From Novosphingobium sp. IK01 (lineage in GTDB: Bacteria > Pseudomonadota > Alphaproteobacteria > Sphingomonadales > Sphingomonadaceae): DNA of 63,729 nt. The stretch lies in the NCBI RefSeq assembly GCF_033242265.1, contig NZ_BTFW01000004.1:1-63729 (forward strand). The letters are read 5' to 3'. Under the pieces are notes generated by a model, which did not search any database, was not told the origin of the DNA, and saw only the letters and a program-made list of their open reading frames with translations. How positions within the stretch are numbered: the first letter of the stretch is position 1; each line of letters begins with the position of its first letter. The translations under genes were made by a program, and so were the position numbers. Positions 41,486-51,002 of this stretch are shown here, one piece after another.

Positions 41486-42759
41486 TCGGCATTGACCCAG
41501 CGCTCGAACTCGACATGAAGCGCGTGAAGATCCCACCCTGGACACTCACGACGCAAGAGGTCGATCGTTTCGTCAGTCATGAACCCGCGCGTGGCCTTGT
41601 CGGAAAGGCCGGCAAGGGTGGAGCGGATGAGCTTTCGGGCGTCGATGACTTCGACGCGTTTCCCCGGGGAAACATCTGCGGAAGAGGAAGTAGGAAATTC
41701 TGAAGCCATGACCCTAGCCTTCTTTGCTGGGGTCTTCGTGCGCGCAGCTTCGGCGGGGTGCGCATTGCCATCGTATGATGTCTCCCGGTGCAGGGCTGCC
41801 TCATGAACCTGTGGTTGTTGGCTATCTCGACGAGACTGTTCATGGGAGCGCGAGGGGCTTTGCTCCTCGCATTCTTCCCTTTCTTCCTTCGGTGCCGCAG
41901 GCAACGAAACCTCTGCTTCTCCTTTCCCGTCCACTCGCTTCATGCGAATCATCGGCTCGCCGTCCTTTGCCGTCTCCATGCTCAACGCATAGCCGGGAAG
42001 GTCGTTCTTTTCGGCCAACTTGAGCATCTCGAACTTGAACCGGCGGTACTGGCCCTCGGCGCCTGATTTCTCGAACAGCACTGGCATGGAGATTGCGAAA
42101 CCACCCTCGCCCGCGCCGCCTGCATGCTTGCGCGCCACACGATAAAGCCAGCGTTCGCGCCCGCCGGTGATGTCGAAATAGGCACGGTCGATGGAAAGCA
42201 CCCCGCCCTTCATCATCACGCCTTCCCAGAACCAGTTGGATAGCTCGATCGTCATCCCGCGCGAACGCTCGGTCTTCTCATCCACCAGCTGGGTCCAGCC
42301 ATCGAGCCACGAAAACGTCGCCTCGCGCCTGTTCTCCGCCCTCAGGTTGGTCTTAATCGTAGTCGAGACGAGGCGATCCAGTGCCTGCCCCAGCAGTTCG
42401 TAGGCCCGCCCCGTCGTCGGCCGCCCGATCGCGCGCAACAGGTCATAGGGCATCAGGTGCAGCGTGCGCGGCACGTCGTTCGCACCGCGCCGTGCCATGT
42501 CGGCGAGCATGCTGGCGCAGTAGATCAGGATATCCGCGTCCCAGATCGTCGCCATGCCATAGTCCGGGTTGGCGCTGACATGGACATGCACTTTGCCGTC
42601 AGGGCTGGTGTAGTCGATTGGCTTGGTACGTTTGGTCTTGGCGAGGGAGAAGAACGGCCGCTCCATCATCTCGCGCTGATCGCGCAAGGGCAGGTCGGCA
42701 ATATAGGGGAGGAACAGGTCGAACTGCTCGCTGACGGAGGTCTTGCGTGCGCGGGTCAT
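41395..42759 (-). CDS. repA: Replication initiator protein RepA (RPA family)
   Basis: 454 residues. The N-terminal RPA domain (about 1-290) reads QREMMERPFFSLAKTKRTKPIDYTSPDGKVHVHVSANPDYGMATIWDADILIYCASMLADMARRGAND and NTTIKTNLR-type blocks, the pattern of plasmid RepA proteins common in Alphaproteobacteria. A long acidic, Glu/Ser-rich linker follows, then a helical C-terminal region (IRSTLAGLSDKATRGFMTDETIDLLRRECPGWDLHALHVEFERW). It should bind the iterons at 40683-40921. Order parA-parB-repA leftward. A parS-like palindrome lies inside the linker codons at 41658-41673. Confidence 0.92.
   Translation of the reverse strand: MTRARKTSVSEQFDLFLPYIADLPLRDQREMMERPFFSLAKTKRTKPIDYTSPDGKVHVHVSANPDYGMATIWDADILIYCASMLADMARRGANDVPRTLHLMPYDLLRAIGRPTTGRAYELLGQALDRLVSTTIKTNLRAENRREATFSWLDGWTQLVDEKTERSRGMTIELSNWFWEGVMMKGGVLSIDRAYFDITGGRERWLYRVARKHAGGAGEGGFAISMPVLFEKSGAEGQYRRFKFEMLKLAEKNDLPGYALSMETAKDGEPMIRMKRVDGKGEAEVSLPAAPKEEREECEEQSPSRSHEQSRRDSQQPQVHEAALHRETSYDGNAHPAEAARTKTPAKKARVMASEFPTSSSADVSPGKRVEVIDARKLIRSTLAGLSDKATRGFMTDETIDLLRRECPGWDLHALHVEFERWVNADQERTPADWQRAFIGWVKRHHVKHRHQLRG
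41658..41673. repeat. Perfect 16-bp palindrome GTTTCCCCGGGGAAAC, copy A (inside repA)
   Basis: One of three identical copies (also 42797 and 44209) all around repA-parB-parA. Its GTTTC...GAAAC ends match those of ParB sites (GTTTCACGTGAAAC), so it is probably the plasmid parS. Confidence 0.7.
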
Positions 42760-42796
42760 GTGGTGTGTTTACCTTCGGTGAACTCGCTTTCGGCTC

Positions 42797-42812
42797 GTTT
42801 CCCCGGGGAAAC
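42797..42812. repeat. Perfect 16-bp palindrome GTTTCCCCGGGGAAAC, copy B (repA leader)
   Basis: Identical to copies at 41658 and 44209. The position just upstream of repA suggests ParB could also regulate repA. Confidence 0.7.
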
Positions 42813-42913
42813 GTAGCGAAGCGAATCTCGGCGAAGCCAGACATTTTCAGGGGAAGAGGAAGAGTAGAGGCCAGCGCCCCTGCCCCGCGATACCGTCGAG
42901 GTGACGCACGCAG

Positions 42914-42952
42914 CTTCATGTCGCGCCCACCTTGAGGCGGGCGACATGAAAA
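42914..42952. promoter_or_regulatory. Hairpin between parB and repA
   Basis: Inverted repeat TTCATGTCGC(G)CCC / GGGCGACATGAA with one bulge and a 10-base loop. No clear T run. It might attenuate parB-repA transcription or be a regulator site. Confidence 0.45.
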
Positions 42953-43081
42953 GCCTGCGGCACATTACCCTGCTTTCGTCATTGCGACTGCAGCGACAAA
43001 GAACAATGCCACTGTGCGTGTGATGATACCAGTTCCGGGAGCGCGAAGGCAATGGCCCTCGCATCTTCCCTTCGACTTCCA

Positions 43082-44119
43082 TCACGCCTGCAACCCTTTG
43101 CCTTCGGCTTCCAGTTGCGCGAGCAGCACGCGAACGGCGTTCACGGTTTCCTCGAAGTTCGCTCCCGATCCGGCGTGGAGCCGCACCGTCACTCCTTGAC
43201 GGTTATGCGACTGGAGCGAGGCCACCGGGCGTCCTGTGCGACTGTTTGGAATGCTGTGCATCACCGGCTTTTCGCGCGCCGTATCGGGTGCGGCAAGCAG
43301 GGTGCGCAGCACGTCGGCGGCGGGCAGGGCAGGGCGATCTGCTTCTCGGCGGGCGGCCTGGTCCTTTGCAAGCCGGGTGGCTTCCTTGCGGATGGCGGGG
43401 GCCTTGTCCTTGTCGTCGAGCGCCTGCGCCAGAGCGTAGGCGGGCTTGAGTTGGACATCGGCGGGCGAGGGGAAGGCGGCGATCACGCCATCGGGAAGCG
43501 CGGCGACCTTGAGCATCTTGGAGAGCCAGCCCTTGGACACCTTCAGTCGCTCGGCCATGCGGGTGAGGTGGCTGCCGTAGTGCAGCTTCATCGCCTCGGC
43601 ATAGTTGCGTGCGCGTTCAAGGTCGGACACATCCTTTCGCGCGCGGTTCTCGATATCGGCGAGGCGGAAGGCGGCTTCGTCGTCCAGCTGTGCGACCTGA
43701 GCCACAAACTGCATGTCGGGGTAGGAGTGCGCACGCAGCCAGGAGATCGCCCAGTGGCGGCGGGTGCCGGCGATAACTTCGTAGTCGTGTGCCGCATCCC
43801 CCTCGATCCGGCGGACCACGGCGGGCACTTTCTGGCCACCCTCGGCGATGATCGAATCGAGCAGTTCGCGGCAGGACTCTTCCGTCAGGTGCGCATAGCT
43901 GCGGGCATTGCCAGACCACGGACGCACCCGCGCGGGATCGAGCAGCAGCTGCGTCACCTGCCGCACTTCGCCGCTGGCCACGCGGGCGAGGGCGCTTTCG
44001 CGGCCCAGCAGCGTGGTGCTGCGAGCGCGTTCGGCTGCGGGTTCCGCCGCCGGGGCAGGGGAGGGTGCATCGTCGTCGGAGAGCAGGGCGGCGAGATAGT
44101 CGGATTGCTTGCGTGCCAT
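43082..44119 (-). CDS. parB: ParB/RepB/Spo0J-family partition protein
   Basis: 345 residues. The ParB N-terminal CTP-binding domain contains VRPWSGNARSYAHLTEESCRELLDSIIAEGGQKVPAVVRR and YEVIAGTRRHWAISWLRAH, with GTRRH replacing the usual GERRxRA. The helix-turn-helix follows (SHLTRMAERLKVSKGWLSKMLKVAALPDGVIAAF). A C-terminal dimerisation tail ends the protein. It should bind the GTTTCCCCGGGGAAAC palindromes and partition the plasmid with ParA. It sits 118 bases below parA. Confidence 0.93.
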   Translation of the reverse strand: MARKQSDYLAALLSDDDAPSPAPAAEPAAERARSTTLLGRESALARVASGEVRQVTQLLLDPARVRPWSGNARSYAHLTEESCRELLDSIIAEGGQKVPAVVRRIEGDAAHDYEVIAGTRRHWAISWLRAHSYPDMQFVAQVAQLDDEAAFRLADIENRARKDVSDLERARNYAEAMKLHYGSHLTRMAERLKVSKGWLSKMLKVAALPDGVIAAFPSPADVQLKPAYALAQALDDKDKAPAIRKEATRLAKDQAARREADRPALPAADVLRTLLAAPDTAREKPVMHSIPNSRTGRPVASLQSHNRQGVTVRLHAGSGANFEETVNAVRVLLAQLEAEGKGLQA

Positions 44120-44208
44120 GAATTACCTCGAACGCGGGAAACTGAATCGGAACATATTGCGGACATCGCGGGTGTAGGAATGGAAAATTCCATTCACCGC
44201 CCAATGAT

Positions 44209-44224
44209 GTTTCCCCGGGGAAAC
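44209..44224. repeat. Perfect 16-bp palindrome GTTTCCCCGGGGAAAC, copy C (parA-parB gap)
   Basis: Third identical copy, between the parA stop (44238) and parB start (44119). Confidence 0.72.
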
Positions 44225-44237
44225 AAGTCCAACGCGC

Positions 44238-45452
44238 TCACCCATTGACCAGCAGCTCCTCGTCCACTTTCTGGCTGCGGCCCCATCCGGTGCGAACCAG
44301 CTGTTCGATCTGGCCCATCGCCTCGTCGAGGTTGGCTTTGCAGCGCTTGTGCGTGCGTGGCGTGCCGATGGGTTTTTCCAATTCGTAGATTGTCATCATC
44401 CGCATCGCCGCGTGGCTGATCTCGGCGCTTTCGAGGATCGGCACGGGCAGCAGGGCCGGGCCGAAAGTCTGTTCCATGATGGCGCGGACCATCTCGTGGC
44501 TGGGATCGTTGCCGTCGAACTTGGAGCACAGCAGGCGCACGAAGGAGTAGTCTACCTCGATCCCGGCCTGCGTCAGTTGATCCAGCACCTGATCCATCAT
44601 TGAGAGGAACTGTACGGTCGAGCAGAAGTCCGGCGTCGTCGCCGCCAGCGGCACCAGCAGCGCGTTGGCGGCCTGCATCACGGCCAAGCTGATCGTGCCC
44701 AGCGCCGGGGGCGGGTCGAGCAGCACTATGTCGTAATTGCGGGCAAGATCAGTCAGCCCTTGCTTCAGCTTGCGGAAACGCGCGGCGAGCACCGACTGCC
44801 CGTCCGCCCCGGCGGCGGCGAGTTCATATTCCACATCGAACAGCTCAAGGTTCGACGGGATCAGATCGACGTTGGGCCAGGGCGTTGCCTTCACTGCATA
44901 GAGCAGGTCGGCCTGCGTCGGGTCGATCGAGAGGTAGGGGTAGAGCGTCTCCTCCCGCGTGATGTTGAAGTGCGGGTTGAAGCCGAATAAGGTGGTGGTG
45001 GTTGCTTGGCTGTCGCAGTCGACCACCAGCACGCGGTAGCCCTGCACCGCGAAATAGTGCGCGAGGTGGGTGGTGACGGTGGACTTGCCGACGCCGCCCT
45101 TGAAGTTCTGCACCGCGATCATGGCGGGCACGTCCAGCGGAGCGCGGGCGGGGGAGGCGCCCAGCACCTCGCGCATGTTGAGCATGTCCTGCACCGAATA
45201 GCCCAGACGCCGCCCGTTCTCCCCGGCGGGGGGAGGGGGCAGGCGCCCGTCGTCCTCGGCCATGCGGATGCGGTTGGTGGAGCAGCCCAGCAGCTGTGCG
45301 GCCTCGGCGATACCGAAGCGCACGTTGAGGCCCTTGCGGCTCTCGGGCAGGAACGCGCGCTTGCGCAGCCGCTCGATCATCTTCTCGCCTGCCTGAGCGA
45401 GATCGCCTATCTGGGACAGGATTGCATTTGGATCGGCCACGCAAGGCTCCAT
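44238..45452 (-). CDS. parA: ParA-family partition ATPase
   Basis: 404 residues. An N-terminal MerR-like helix-turn-helix (FGIAEAAQLLGCSTNRIRMAEDDGRLPPP) marks type Ia ParA proteins that also repress their operon. The deviant Walker A KGGVGKST is at 118-125, and Walker A' and B follow at VVDCDSQATTTTLFG and NYDIVLLDPPPALG. It moves plasmid copies apart with ParB. First gene of the leftward parA-parB-repA set. The upstream region has TTGAAG...CTTCAA inverted repeats near 45452-45477 that could be its operator. Confidence 0.94.
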   Translation of the reverse strand: MEPCVADPNAILSQIGDLAQAGEKMIERLRKRAFLPESRKGLNVRFGIAEAAQLLGCSTNRIRMAEDDGRLPPPPAGENGRRLGYSVQDMLNMREVLGASPARAPLDVPAMIAVQNFKGGVGKSTVTTHLAHYFAVQGYRVLVVDCDSQATTTTLFGFNPHFNITREETLYPYLSIDPTQADLLYAVKATPWPNVDLIPSNLELFDVEYELAAAGADGQSVLAARFRKLKQGLTDLARNYDIVLLDPPPALGTISLAVMQAANALLVPLAATTPDFCSTVQFLSMMDQVLDQLTQAGIEVDYSFVRLLCSKFDGNDPSHEMVRAIMEQTFGPALLPVPILESAEISHAAMRMMTIYELEKPIGTPRTHKRCKANLDEAMGQIEQLVRTGWGRSQKVDEELLVNG

Positions 45453-45589
45453 TGAAGGTTTATTACGTTTTATGCTTCAATAGTGCTTCAGTCCAGTGCG
45501 AAATCAGTCATAAAGATTCAGCATGTCCCTCGCCGCGCAGGCCTTCGAGTACGATCCTGATTTTATCCTCAGCCGAGGAATGCTGGCGT
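45453..45589. promoter_or_regulatory. parA upstream region
   Basis: AT-rich stretch (GGTTTATTACGTTTTATGC) with repeated CTTCAA/TTGAAG hexamers, next to the IS256 boundary near 45590. Probably the par-rep promoter; precise -35/-10 not assigned. Confidence 0.45.
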
Positions 45590-46422
45590 GTAGGATCGTG
45601 TCCCCCAGCGTGGTGTAACTGGGGGCTGAGGTGGTCACCGTGAATTTCGGATAGGCTTGGGTTGCGAAGCTCAAACCATTCGGAAGGACCACGATGACCG
45701 ACCCCATGATGCACCTGCGCGCGCTGGTGGAGAAGGCTCCCGACGCGGATATTTTGCGCGACATGATCTCCTTTGCCGCCGAGCGGTTGATGGAGAAGTC
45801 CGCCACGCGCCTCGTCCAGCGCAATGGCTATCGCGAGCGTGACTGGCAGACCCGGGCGGGGACTGTCGAGCTGCGGATTCCGAAATTGCGCAAGGGCAGC
45901 TACTTTCCCGGTTTTCTGGAACCGCGCCGGATGGCCGAGAAGGCGCTGACCGCCGTCATCCAGGAGGCCTATATCCATGGCATATCAACGCGCTCGGTCG
46001 ACGATCTGGTCAAGGCGCTGGGGATGGAGGGCATCTCCAAGAGCCAGGTCAGCCGCCTGTACGAGGACATTGACGAGCGCGTCCACGCCTTCCTGGATCG
46101 TCCGATCGAGGGCGACTGGCCATACCTGTGGATCGACGCGACCTATGTGAAGGTGCGACAGAACGGCCGGATCGTCTCGGTGGCGGTAATCATTGCTGTG
46201 GGCGTCAACAGCGATGGTCGGCGCGAGGTGCTGGGCATGGACATCGGCGCCTCGGAGGCCGACCCCTTCTGGACCGCCTTCCTGCGCAAGCTGGCGCGCC
46301 GGGGCCTGCGCGGGGTTAAGCTGGTCATCTCTGACGCCCATGAGGGCATCAAGGCGGCGGTGTCCAAGCTGCTCTGCGCCAGTTGGCAGCGCTGCCGCGT
46401 CCACTTCATGCGCAATGCCCTG
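45590..46422 (+). pseudogene. tnp: IS256-family element, right part missing (transposase 45694-46422)
   Basis: The transposase frame starts at 45694 ([56 protein letters not shown]). It keeps the first catalytic Asp region [15 protein letters not shown] and the second [15 protein letters not shown], but stops at HFMRNAL where the IS3 copy begins at 46423. About 160 C-terminal residues with the catalytic Glu are lost. The left end is near 45590 (GTAGGATCGTGTCCCCCAGC...). A different IS256 from the one at 55870. Confidence 0.85.
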
Positions 46423-46486
46423 TGACCTGCCCCCCGAAAGATCCCTCATTCTGATGTAGAGTCTGCCAACTGCAAGGAGCAGACGC

Positions 46487-46750
46487 ATGAGGAAGAGCCG
46501 TTTCACCGAGGCGCAGATTATCGGGATGATCAAGGAGCAGGAGGCCGGGCTGCCGACTGTGGAGGTTTGCCGCAAACATGGGCTGAGCACGGCCACGTTC
46601 TACAAGCTGAAGGCCAAATACGGCGGATTGGAGGTATCCGACGCCCGCCGCCTGCGCCAGCTTGAGGACGAGAACGGCAAGTTGAAGCGCCTGCTGGCCG
46701 ACAGCATGCTCGACAACGCGATCCTGAAGGACTTGCTGGGAAAAGTCTGA
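46487..46750 (+). CDS. IS3-family OrfA (copy 1)
   Basis: 87 residues: [47 protein letters not shown] is the helix-turn-helix of OrfA, followed by a leucine-zipper coiled coil ([29 protein letters not shown]). OrfB lies in the -1 frame just downstream, so a programmed -1 frameshift near CTGGGAAAAGTC (46736-46747) probably makes the OrfAB transposase. Confidence 0.93.
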   Translation: MRKSRFTEAQIIGMIKEQEAGLPTVEVCRKHGLSTATFYKLKAKYGGLEVSDARRLRQLEDENGKLKRLLADSMLDNAILKDLLGKV

Positions 46751-46776
46751 CGACACCGGGCCAGCGGCGGGACGCA

Positions 46777-47640
46777 GTGCGGCGGGTGTTGCGGGACTAT
46801 GATATCTCGCAACGCCGGGCCTGCGTGCTGATTGGTGTCGATCCCAAGACGGTTCGGCGCGAACGCCCGCCTGACCATAGCGCCATCCGTGCCGCCATGA
46901 AGGAGGTTGCGGGCAAGCGCCGCCGGTTTGGCTACCGGCGGATCGGCATCATGCTCGAACGCAAGGGGATGATCATGAACCACAAGAAGCTCTACCGGCT
47001 CTATCGGGAGGAAGGCTTGTCAGTGGGGCGGCGGCGTGGCCGCAAACGGGCGCGGGGCAGCCGCACGCCGATGCCCGTGCCGCTGGCACCGGGGGCACGC
47101 TGGTCGATGGACTTTGTGTCCGACACCTTCGGCGCATCACGCAAGTTCAGGATTTTGGCCATCAATGATGACTGCTTCCGCGAGAACCTGTGCCTGATCG
47201 CGGATACCAGCATCTCTGGTGCCCGGGTGGCGCGTGAACTCGACACGCTGGTGCGGCTCTATGGCAAACCGGCCTGCATTGTCAGCGACAATGGCACCGA
47301 ATTCACCAGTCGGGCCATCCTCGAATGGGCCGGCAAGAATGGGATCGAGTGGCATTACATCGACCCGGGCAAGCCTCAGCAGAACGGGTTCATCGAGAGC
47401 TTCAACGGCTCGCTGCGCGATGAATTCCTCAACGAGGAACTGTTCGACAGCCTGGCCGATGCCCGCCGGAAGCTGGCCATCTGGCGCTACGATTACAACC
47501 ACGTCCGGCCACACTCATCTTTGGGAAATCGAACGCCTGCACAAGCGCGTCGAGCGTTCGAGCAGGACGAAGCCATCACGCACGACGCGCTTGTGCAGGC
47601 GCAGGGGGCATCGTATTTAACTGCTGGACTCTCGTTATGA
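46777..47640 (+). CDS. IS3-family OrfB transposase (copy 1)
   Basis: 287 residues from a GTG at 46777. An N-terminal HTH_21 domain ([20 protein letters not shown] ... [33 protein letters not shown]) is followed by the rve integrase core with DDE residues in [21 protein letters not shown] and [17 protein letters not shown]. This is IS407/IS51-group style. In vivo it is expected as the C-terminal part of an OrfAB fusion. Confidence 0.93.
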   Translation: MRRVLRDYDISQRRACVLIGVDPKTVRRERPPDHSAIRAAMKEVAGKRRRFGYRRIGIMLERKGMIMNHKKLYRLYREEGLSVGRRRGRKRARGSRTPMPVPLAPGARWSMDFVSDTFGASRKFRILAINDDCFRENLCLIADTSISGARVARELDTLVRLYGKPACIVSDNGTEFTSRAILEWAGKNGIEWHYIDPGKPQQNGFIESFNGSLRDEFLNEELFDSLADARRKLAIWRYDYNHVRPHSSLGNRTPAQARRAFEQDEAITHDALVQAQGASYLTAGLSL

Positions 47641-47666
47641 TCGAGGGACTGACGGGGGGCAGGTCA

Positions 47667-48279
47667 CGAGGCGCACCGTGTCGATTACGTGTTCGGCCTG
47701 CCGACCAACGCCTCGCTGCGAGCCGATCCGGCCATCGTCGCTGCCGCCGATGCCTGCGCGGTCAAGCGGGCTCAGCGCCAATGCCCGGTCCTGCGCCATT
47801 ATGCCCAGACCCGCTACGGCGCCAAAAGCTGGAAGGGCCAACGCCGCGTCGTCGCGCGGATCGAGGCCAGCACGCTGGGTATGGACATCCGCTATGTCGT
47901 CACCTCGCTGACCGAAGGCTCGGCCGAGCATATCTACGACACGCTCTACTGCGCGCGCGGCCAGGCCGAGAACCTGATCAAGCGACACAAGACGCAATTG
48001 GCCAGCGACCGCACTTCGTGCCGATCGGCCAATGCCAACCAGATGCGCCTCATCCTGCACACCGCCGCCTACTGGCTCTTGTGGCGCATCAGCCAGGAAA
48101 TCCCCAAGGCCGCAGCACTTGCCACCGCAGAGTTCGCAACGCTGCGTTTGCGGCTGCTCAAGGTTGCCGCCCGGGTCATCGAGAGCGCCTCGCGAATCCG
48201 TATCGCCTTCGCCTCAGCCTGCCCCGATGCCGAGGTGTTCAAGACCATCGCCATCAACCTCCGGCTTGCACCAACATAG
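47667..48279 (+). pseudogene. IS1380-family transposase, C-terminal half
   Basis: The frame from 47668 reads EAHRVDYVFGLPTNASLRADPAIVAAADACAVKRAQRQCPVLRHYAQTRYGAKSWKGQRRVVARIEASTLGMDIRYVVTSL and then GQAENLIKRHKTQLASDRTSCRSANANQMRLILHTAAYWLLW, the conserved end of IS1380-type transposases. The N-terminal half was lost where IS3 copy 1 ends. The 48280-48440 tail probably contains the IS1380 right end. Confidence 0.85.
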
Positions 48280-48487
48280 CCAGCGCGGCCATGCCGCAGA
48301 AAACCCCAACCCTCGTCCGTTCAACCCCGAAAAGCCCATCGATCCTGACCCGGCGAAATACGCCGCCGCCGGCGCTCGCCCAGGTCACGCGGCCAACGCC
48401 ACATCAAGCCCGGAAATCCAAAGCCCGACTGGCTCATGAATAAGACGGGCTAATCTGCTTTGATGACCATGCAAAGGCGTGCTTCTC

Positions 48488-50662
48488 CTAACGCCGCAGG
48501 AGGATGCGGGTGGAAGTCGTATGCGCGGCGAGGTCGTCCGGCCAGAAATGCACCGGGCGCAAGTCTCCGGTGGCGTAGCTGCTGACCTGATCGGAGAAAT
48601 GGGGAGAGGCCGGGACGTTGCTTTCCCCGCCGATGCTGACGGCGCGGGCGGTGACGCGGGGGCCGAATTCGACGGCGGCGACGAAACTGTTGCCGCTGGT
48701 GCCGTAATAGCGTTTCGTTCCCGGATAGCGTTTCGCCCCGAACGAGGCGAGCGAGCCCCAACGCGCACTGGCGAAGGGGATTGGGGTCGATGGTTTCGCA
48801 TCCGAAAACACCTGGTCGATGGCGCCGTCGTTGCGTTGATAGCGGTTCATGTCCCCCCACGGCACGCGCCAGTCGCCGAAATCGCCTTTGAGCCGCGCGA
48901 TCGCTTCGTCGAGCGCGGCAAGGCGCTGTGCCGGGCTCGCATGGCGTTCCATCCAGTCCCAGACCGATGTGCTGTCATCCTCGGGATCGGGATGGTCGCC
49001 GCGCTTGGCCCAGAGCGCTTCGCCCCAGTTGACAGCGAGCGTCGTCGCCGTCGAACCGGCCGACCAGCGCCGGTCCCAGCCTTTGAGCAGGGCGATCGCG
49101 GCCTGTCGGTCGGCATTGCCGGGGTCGGAGGCTGCCGCGTCGAACAGCGGGGGCAAAAGGTGCTCGAACGCCGGAAGCCAGGGATCGTAGGCAGCCGAGA
49201 TAAGCGCAGGCAGCGTGAAGTCCCGCCGCTCGCCCAGCACCTTTTCCGCATGGGGGCCACGTGGGTTTTCGCCCAGTTCGTCCATATAGACGGGGTAGTC
49301 GGCTTTCCGGGGGCTGTCCGCACCAGCGGCAGTCCAGGGCGCGTTGTTGGTGTTGAAGGCCCAGCCGTTCTTCGGATTGAGCACGCTCGGCAGAGTATCG
49401 AGCGCATGAAGGCCGCGCCAGTCGGTCGCGGGATCGCTGCCGTCGACAGGCTTCGTATAATCGAACCGGGTATCGCGGATCGGCACGAATTGCGGATGGA
49501 GATAGGCGATCTCGCCCTTGTCATCGGCAAAGAGTGTGTTGTTCGAACTGTTCGCCTTGCGCTCGGCGACTTTGAGGAATTCGGAGAGGTCGCGGGTCTT
49601 GGTGCGCAGATAGCTTTGTTCGAGTGCGGCGACGGGGCGGTTCATCAGGGCAAAGGCAATCCACTTGCCCCCTTCCTCGCGCACGATCGGGCCGTGGTGG
49701 CTGGCCCATGTGGTGAAACTGCGGCTCGCCATGGTTCCGTCGGGGCGGCGATAGCGCAGCGTGATCGTGTTTTTCGCAAGCGGGCGGATCTGCCCGCCAT
49801 AGCGATAGCCTTTGGCCCCGGTCGGGGAGTCGACGACGGTTTCGGCAAACTCGTCGACGTTGTCGATCCCGCTCGACGTGTGCATCCATCCGGCATGGGC
49901 GTTGAACCCCTGATAGATGAAGAATTGCCCCCACGTGACCGCGCCATAGGCATTGAGGCCTTCGCGGCTGGTCATCTGCAATTCGGAGCGGAAGAAGAAG
50001 CTGGTATGCGGATTGATCAGCAGCAGCGCATGGCCGTCCTTCGTCCGTGAGGGCGCGATGGCGATGCCGTTCGACCCTTTCGGTTCCTGCCAGATCAGCC
50101 CGCGTTCGGCGGCGGTCATCGCCACTTGCTTGTGATCGTAAAAGGCCTGCAACTGCGACAGCGGCACTCGCTCGATATCGCCGCCGATGCTGCCTTCACT
50201 GAACGAAAGCGCCATCCACGGTTCGAAATGGGTGAGGACCAGCGGTTTCGCCTTGGGATGATCGGCGAGCCATGCGTTGAGCCCGTCGGCCCATGCCTGC
50301 ATCAGCTTGCGCAGCCAGAGCGGGCTTTGCGCATAGTCCGCCTTGAGCCGGTCGGGGTCGATGAACAGGCGCTGGCGCAAATCCTGCCAGATCGCGCTTT
50401 CCCCTTCCGCTTCGGACAGGCGGCCCAGATTGACCAGGTAATTGCGTTCGATCCGGGGAAAATCGTCTTCGGCCTGAGCATAGATCATGCCATAGACCGC
50501 ATCGGCGTCAGTCTGTCCCGACACGTGGGCAATGCCCCATTCGTCGCGGGTGATCGTCACGCGATCGACTGTCGAAGGGGCTTTTGCCGGGTGGGCCATC
50601 GCCATGGGAACCGCCAGCGGCGCGGCGAGCAGGACAGCGGCAAGACGGCGGGAAAAACGCAT
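48488..50662 (-). CDS. Penicillin acylase family protein (Ntn hydrolase), exported
   Basis: 724 residues. Signal peptide MRFSRRLAAVLLAAPLAVPMAMA with cleavage before HPAKA. An alpha chain of about 170 residues is followed by the self-cleavage site QEPKGSNGIAIAPSRT, whose Ser197 becomes the N-terminal nucleophile of the beta chain; LLINPH and the later NTLFADDKGEIAYLH and FNTNNAPW blocks are conserved in the family. Members split penicillins, acyl-homoserine lactones, aculeacin or peptides; the substrate cannot be told here. The ATG at 50662 was chosen over the upstream GTG because the signal starts there. It is the only intact catabolic gene between IS1380 and IS5. Confidence 0.9.
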   Translation of the reverse strand: MRFSRRLAAVLLAAPLAVPMAMAHPAKAPSTVDRVTITRDEWGIAHVSGQTDADAVYGMIYAQAEDDFPRIERNYLVNLGRLSEAEGESAIWQDLRQRLFIDPDRLKADYAQSPLWLRKLMQAWADGLNAWLADHPKAKPLVLTHFEPWMALSFSEGSIGGDIERVPLSQLQAFYDHKQVAMTAAERGLIWQEPKGSNGIAIAPSRTKDGHALLLINPHTSFFFRSELQMTSREGLNAYGAVTWGQFFIYQGFNAHAGWMHTSSGIDNVDEFAETVVDSPTGAKGYRYGGQIRPLAKNTITLRYRRPDGTMASRSFTTWASHHGPIVREEGGKWIAFALMNRPVAALEQSYLRTKTRDLSEFLKVAERKANSSNNTLFADDKGEIAYLHPQFVPIRDTRFDYTKPVDGSDPATDWRGLHALDTLPSVLNPKNGWAFNTNNAPWTAAGADSPRKADYPVYMDELGENPRGPHAEKVLGERRDFTLPALISAAYDPWLPAFEHLLPPLFDAAASDPGNADRQAAIALLKGWDRRWSAGSTATTLAVNWGEALWAKRGDHPDPEDDSTSVWDWMERHASPAQRLAALDEAIARLKGDFGDWRVPWGDMNRYQRNDGAIDQVFSDAKPSTPIPFASARWGSLASFGAKRYPGTKRYYGTSGNSFVAAVEFGPRVTARAVSIGGESNVPASPHFSDQVSSYATGDLRPVHFWPDDLAAHTTSTRILLRR

Positions 50663-51002
50663 GACGGGCTCCACGGATCGATCGTCGTCCTGTTAACGAC
50701 CGATCCGCGAACCTGTCACGCCCATTTACGCGGTGCGAGCCTCATGCGGCATAGCGTTTGCCCATGCCGAACGATCCCTGACCGCGGTTGAGGGGAGAGC
50801 GTGGATGGTACGCCAGACAACGCTAACGCATAATGCCCTGTTTCCGTTGGTTTCGGAGCGTCTACAAACCGAGCGTTCTGTGGACAGTCCCTACAAGATA
50901 CCGAAATCTCGCCAAGATGCGTCCACAGAATGCGTCTCTGAATATGATTTGGTCCACAAAACCCAGCTACCTTTCAGGGATACAGGTTTTGTTCTCGCTT
51001 AG
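50663..51002. other. Upstream region of the acylase, no gene recognised (340 bp)
   Basis: Holds the leftward acylase promoter and an unassigned rightward open stretch (MVRQTTLTHNALFPLVSERLQ..., to a stop at 51002) without family resemblance. It ends at the TTAG target of the IS5 element. Confidence 0.45.

Larger units (their letters stand above)
42760..43081. other. repA upstream region (322 bp) with hairpin and palindrome
   Basis: Holds palindrome copy B at 42797-42812, 37 bases upstream of the repA start, and a long hairpin at 42914-42952. No gene was seen. The repA promoter and its control are expected here. Confidence 0.6.
46423..47666. mobile_element. IS3-family element, copy 1 (1,244 bp)
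   Basis: Ends TGACCTGCCCCCC and GGGGGGCAGGTCA. Same length and apparently identical to the inverted copy at 57598-58841. Flanks do not share a duplication (CCTG versus CGAG), and join an IS256 5' part to an IS1380 3' part, so recombination has occurred through this copy. Confidence 0.92.
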
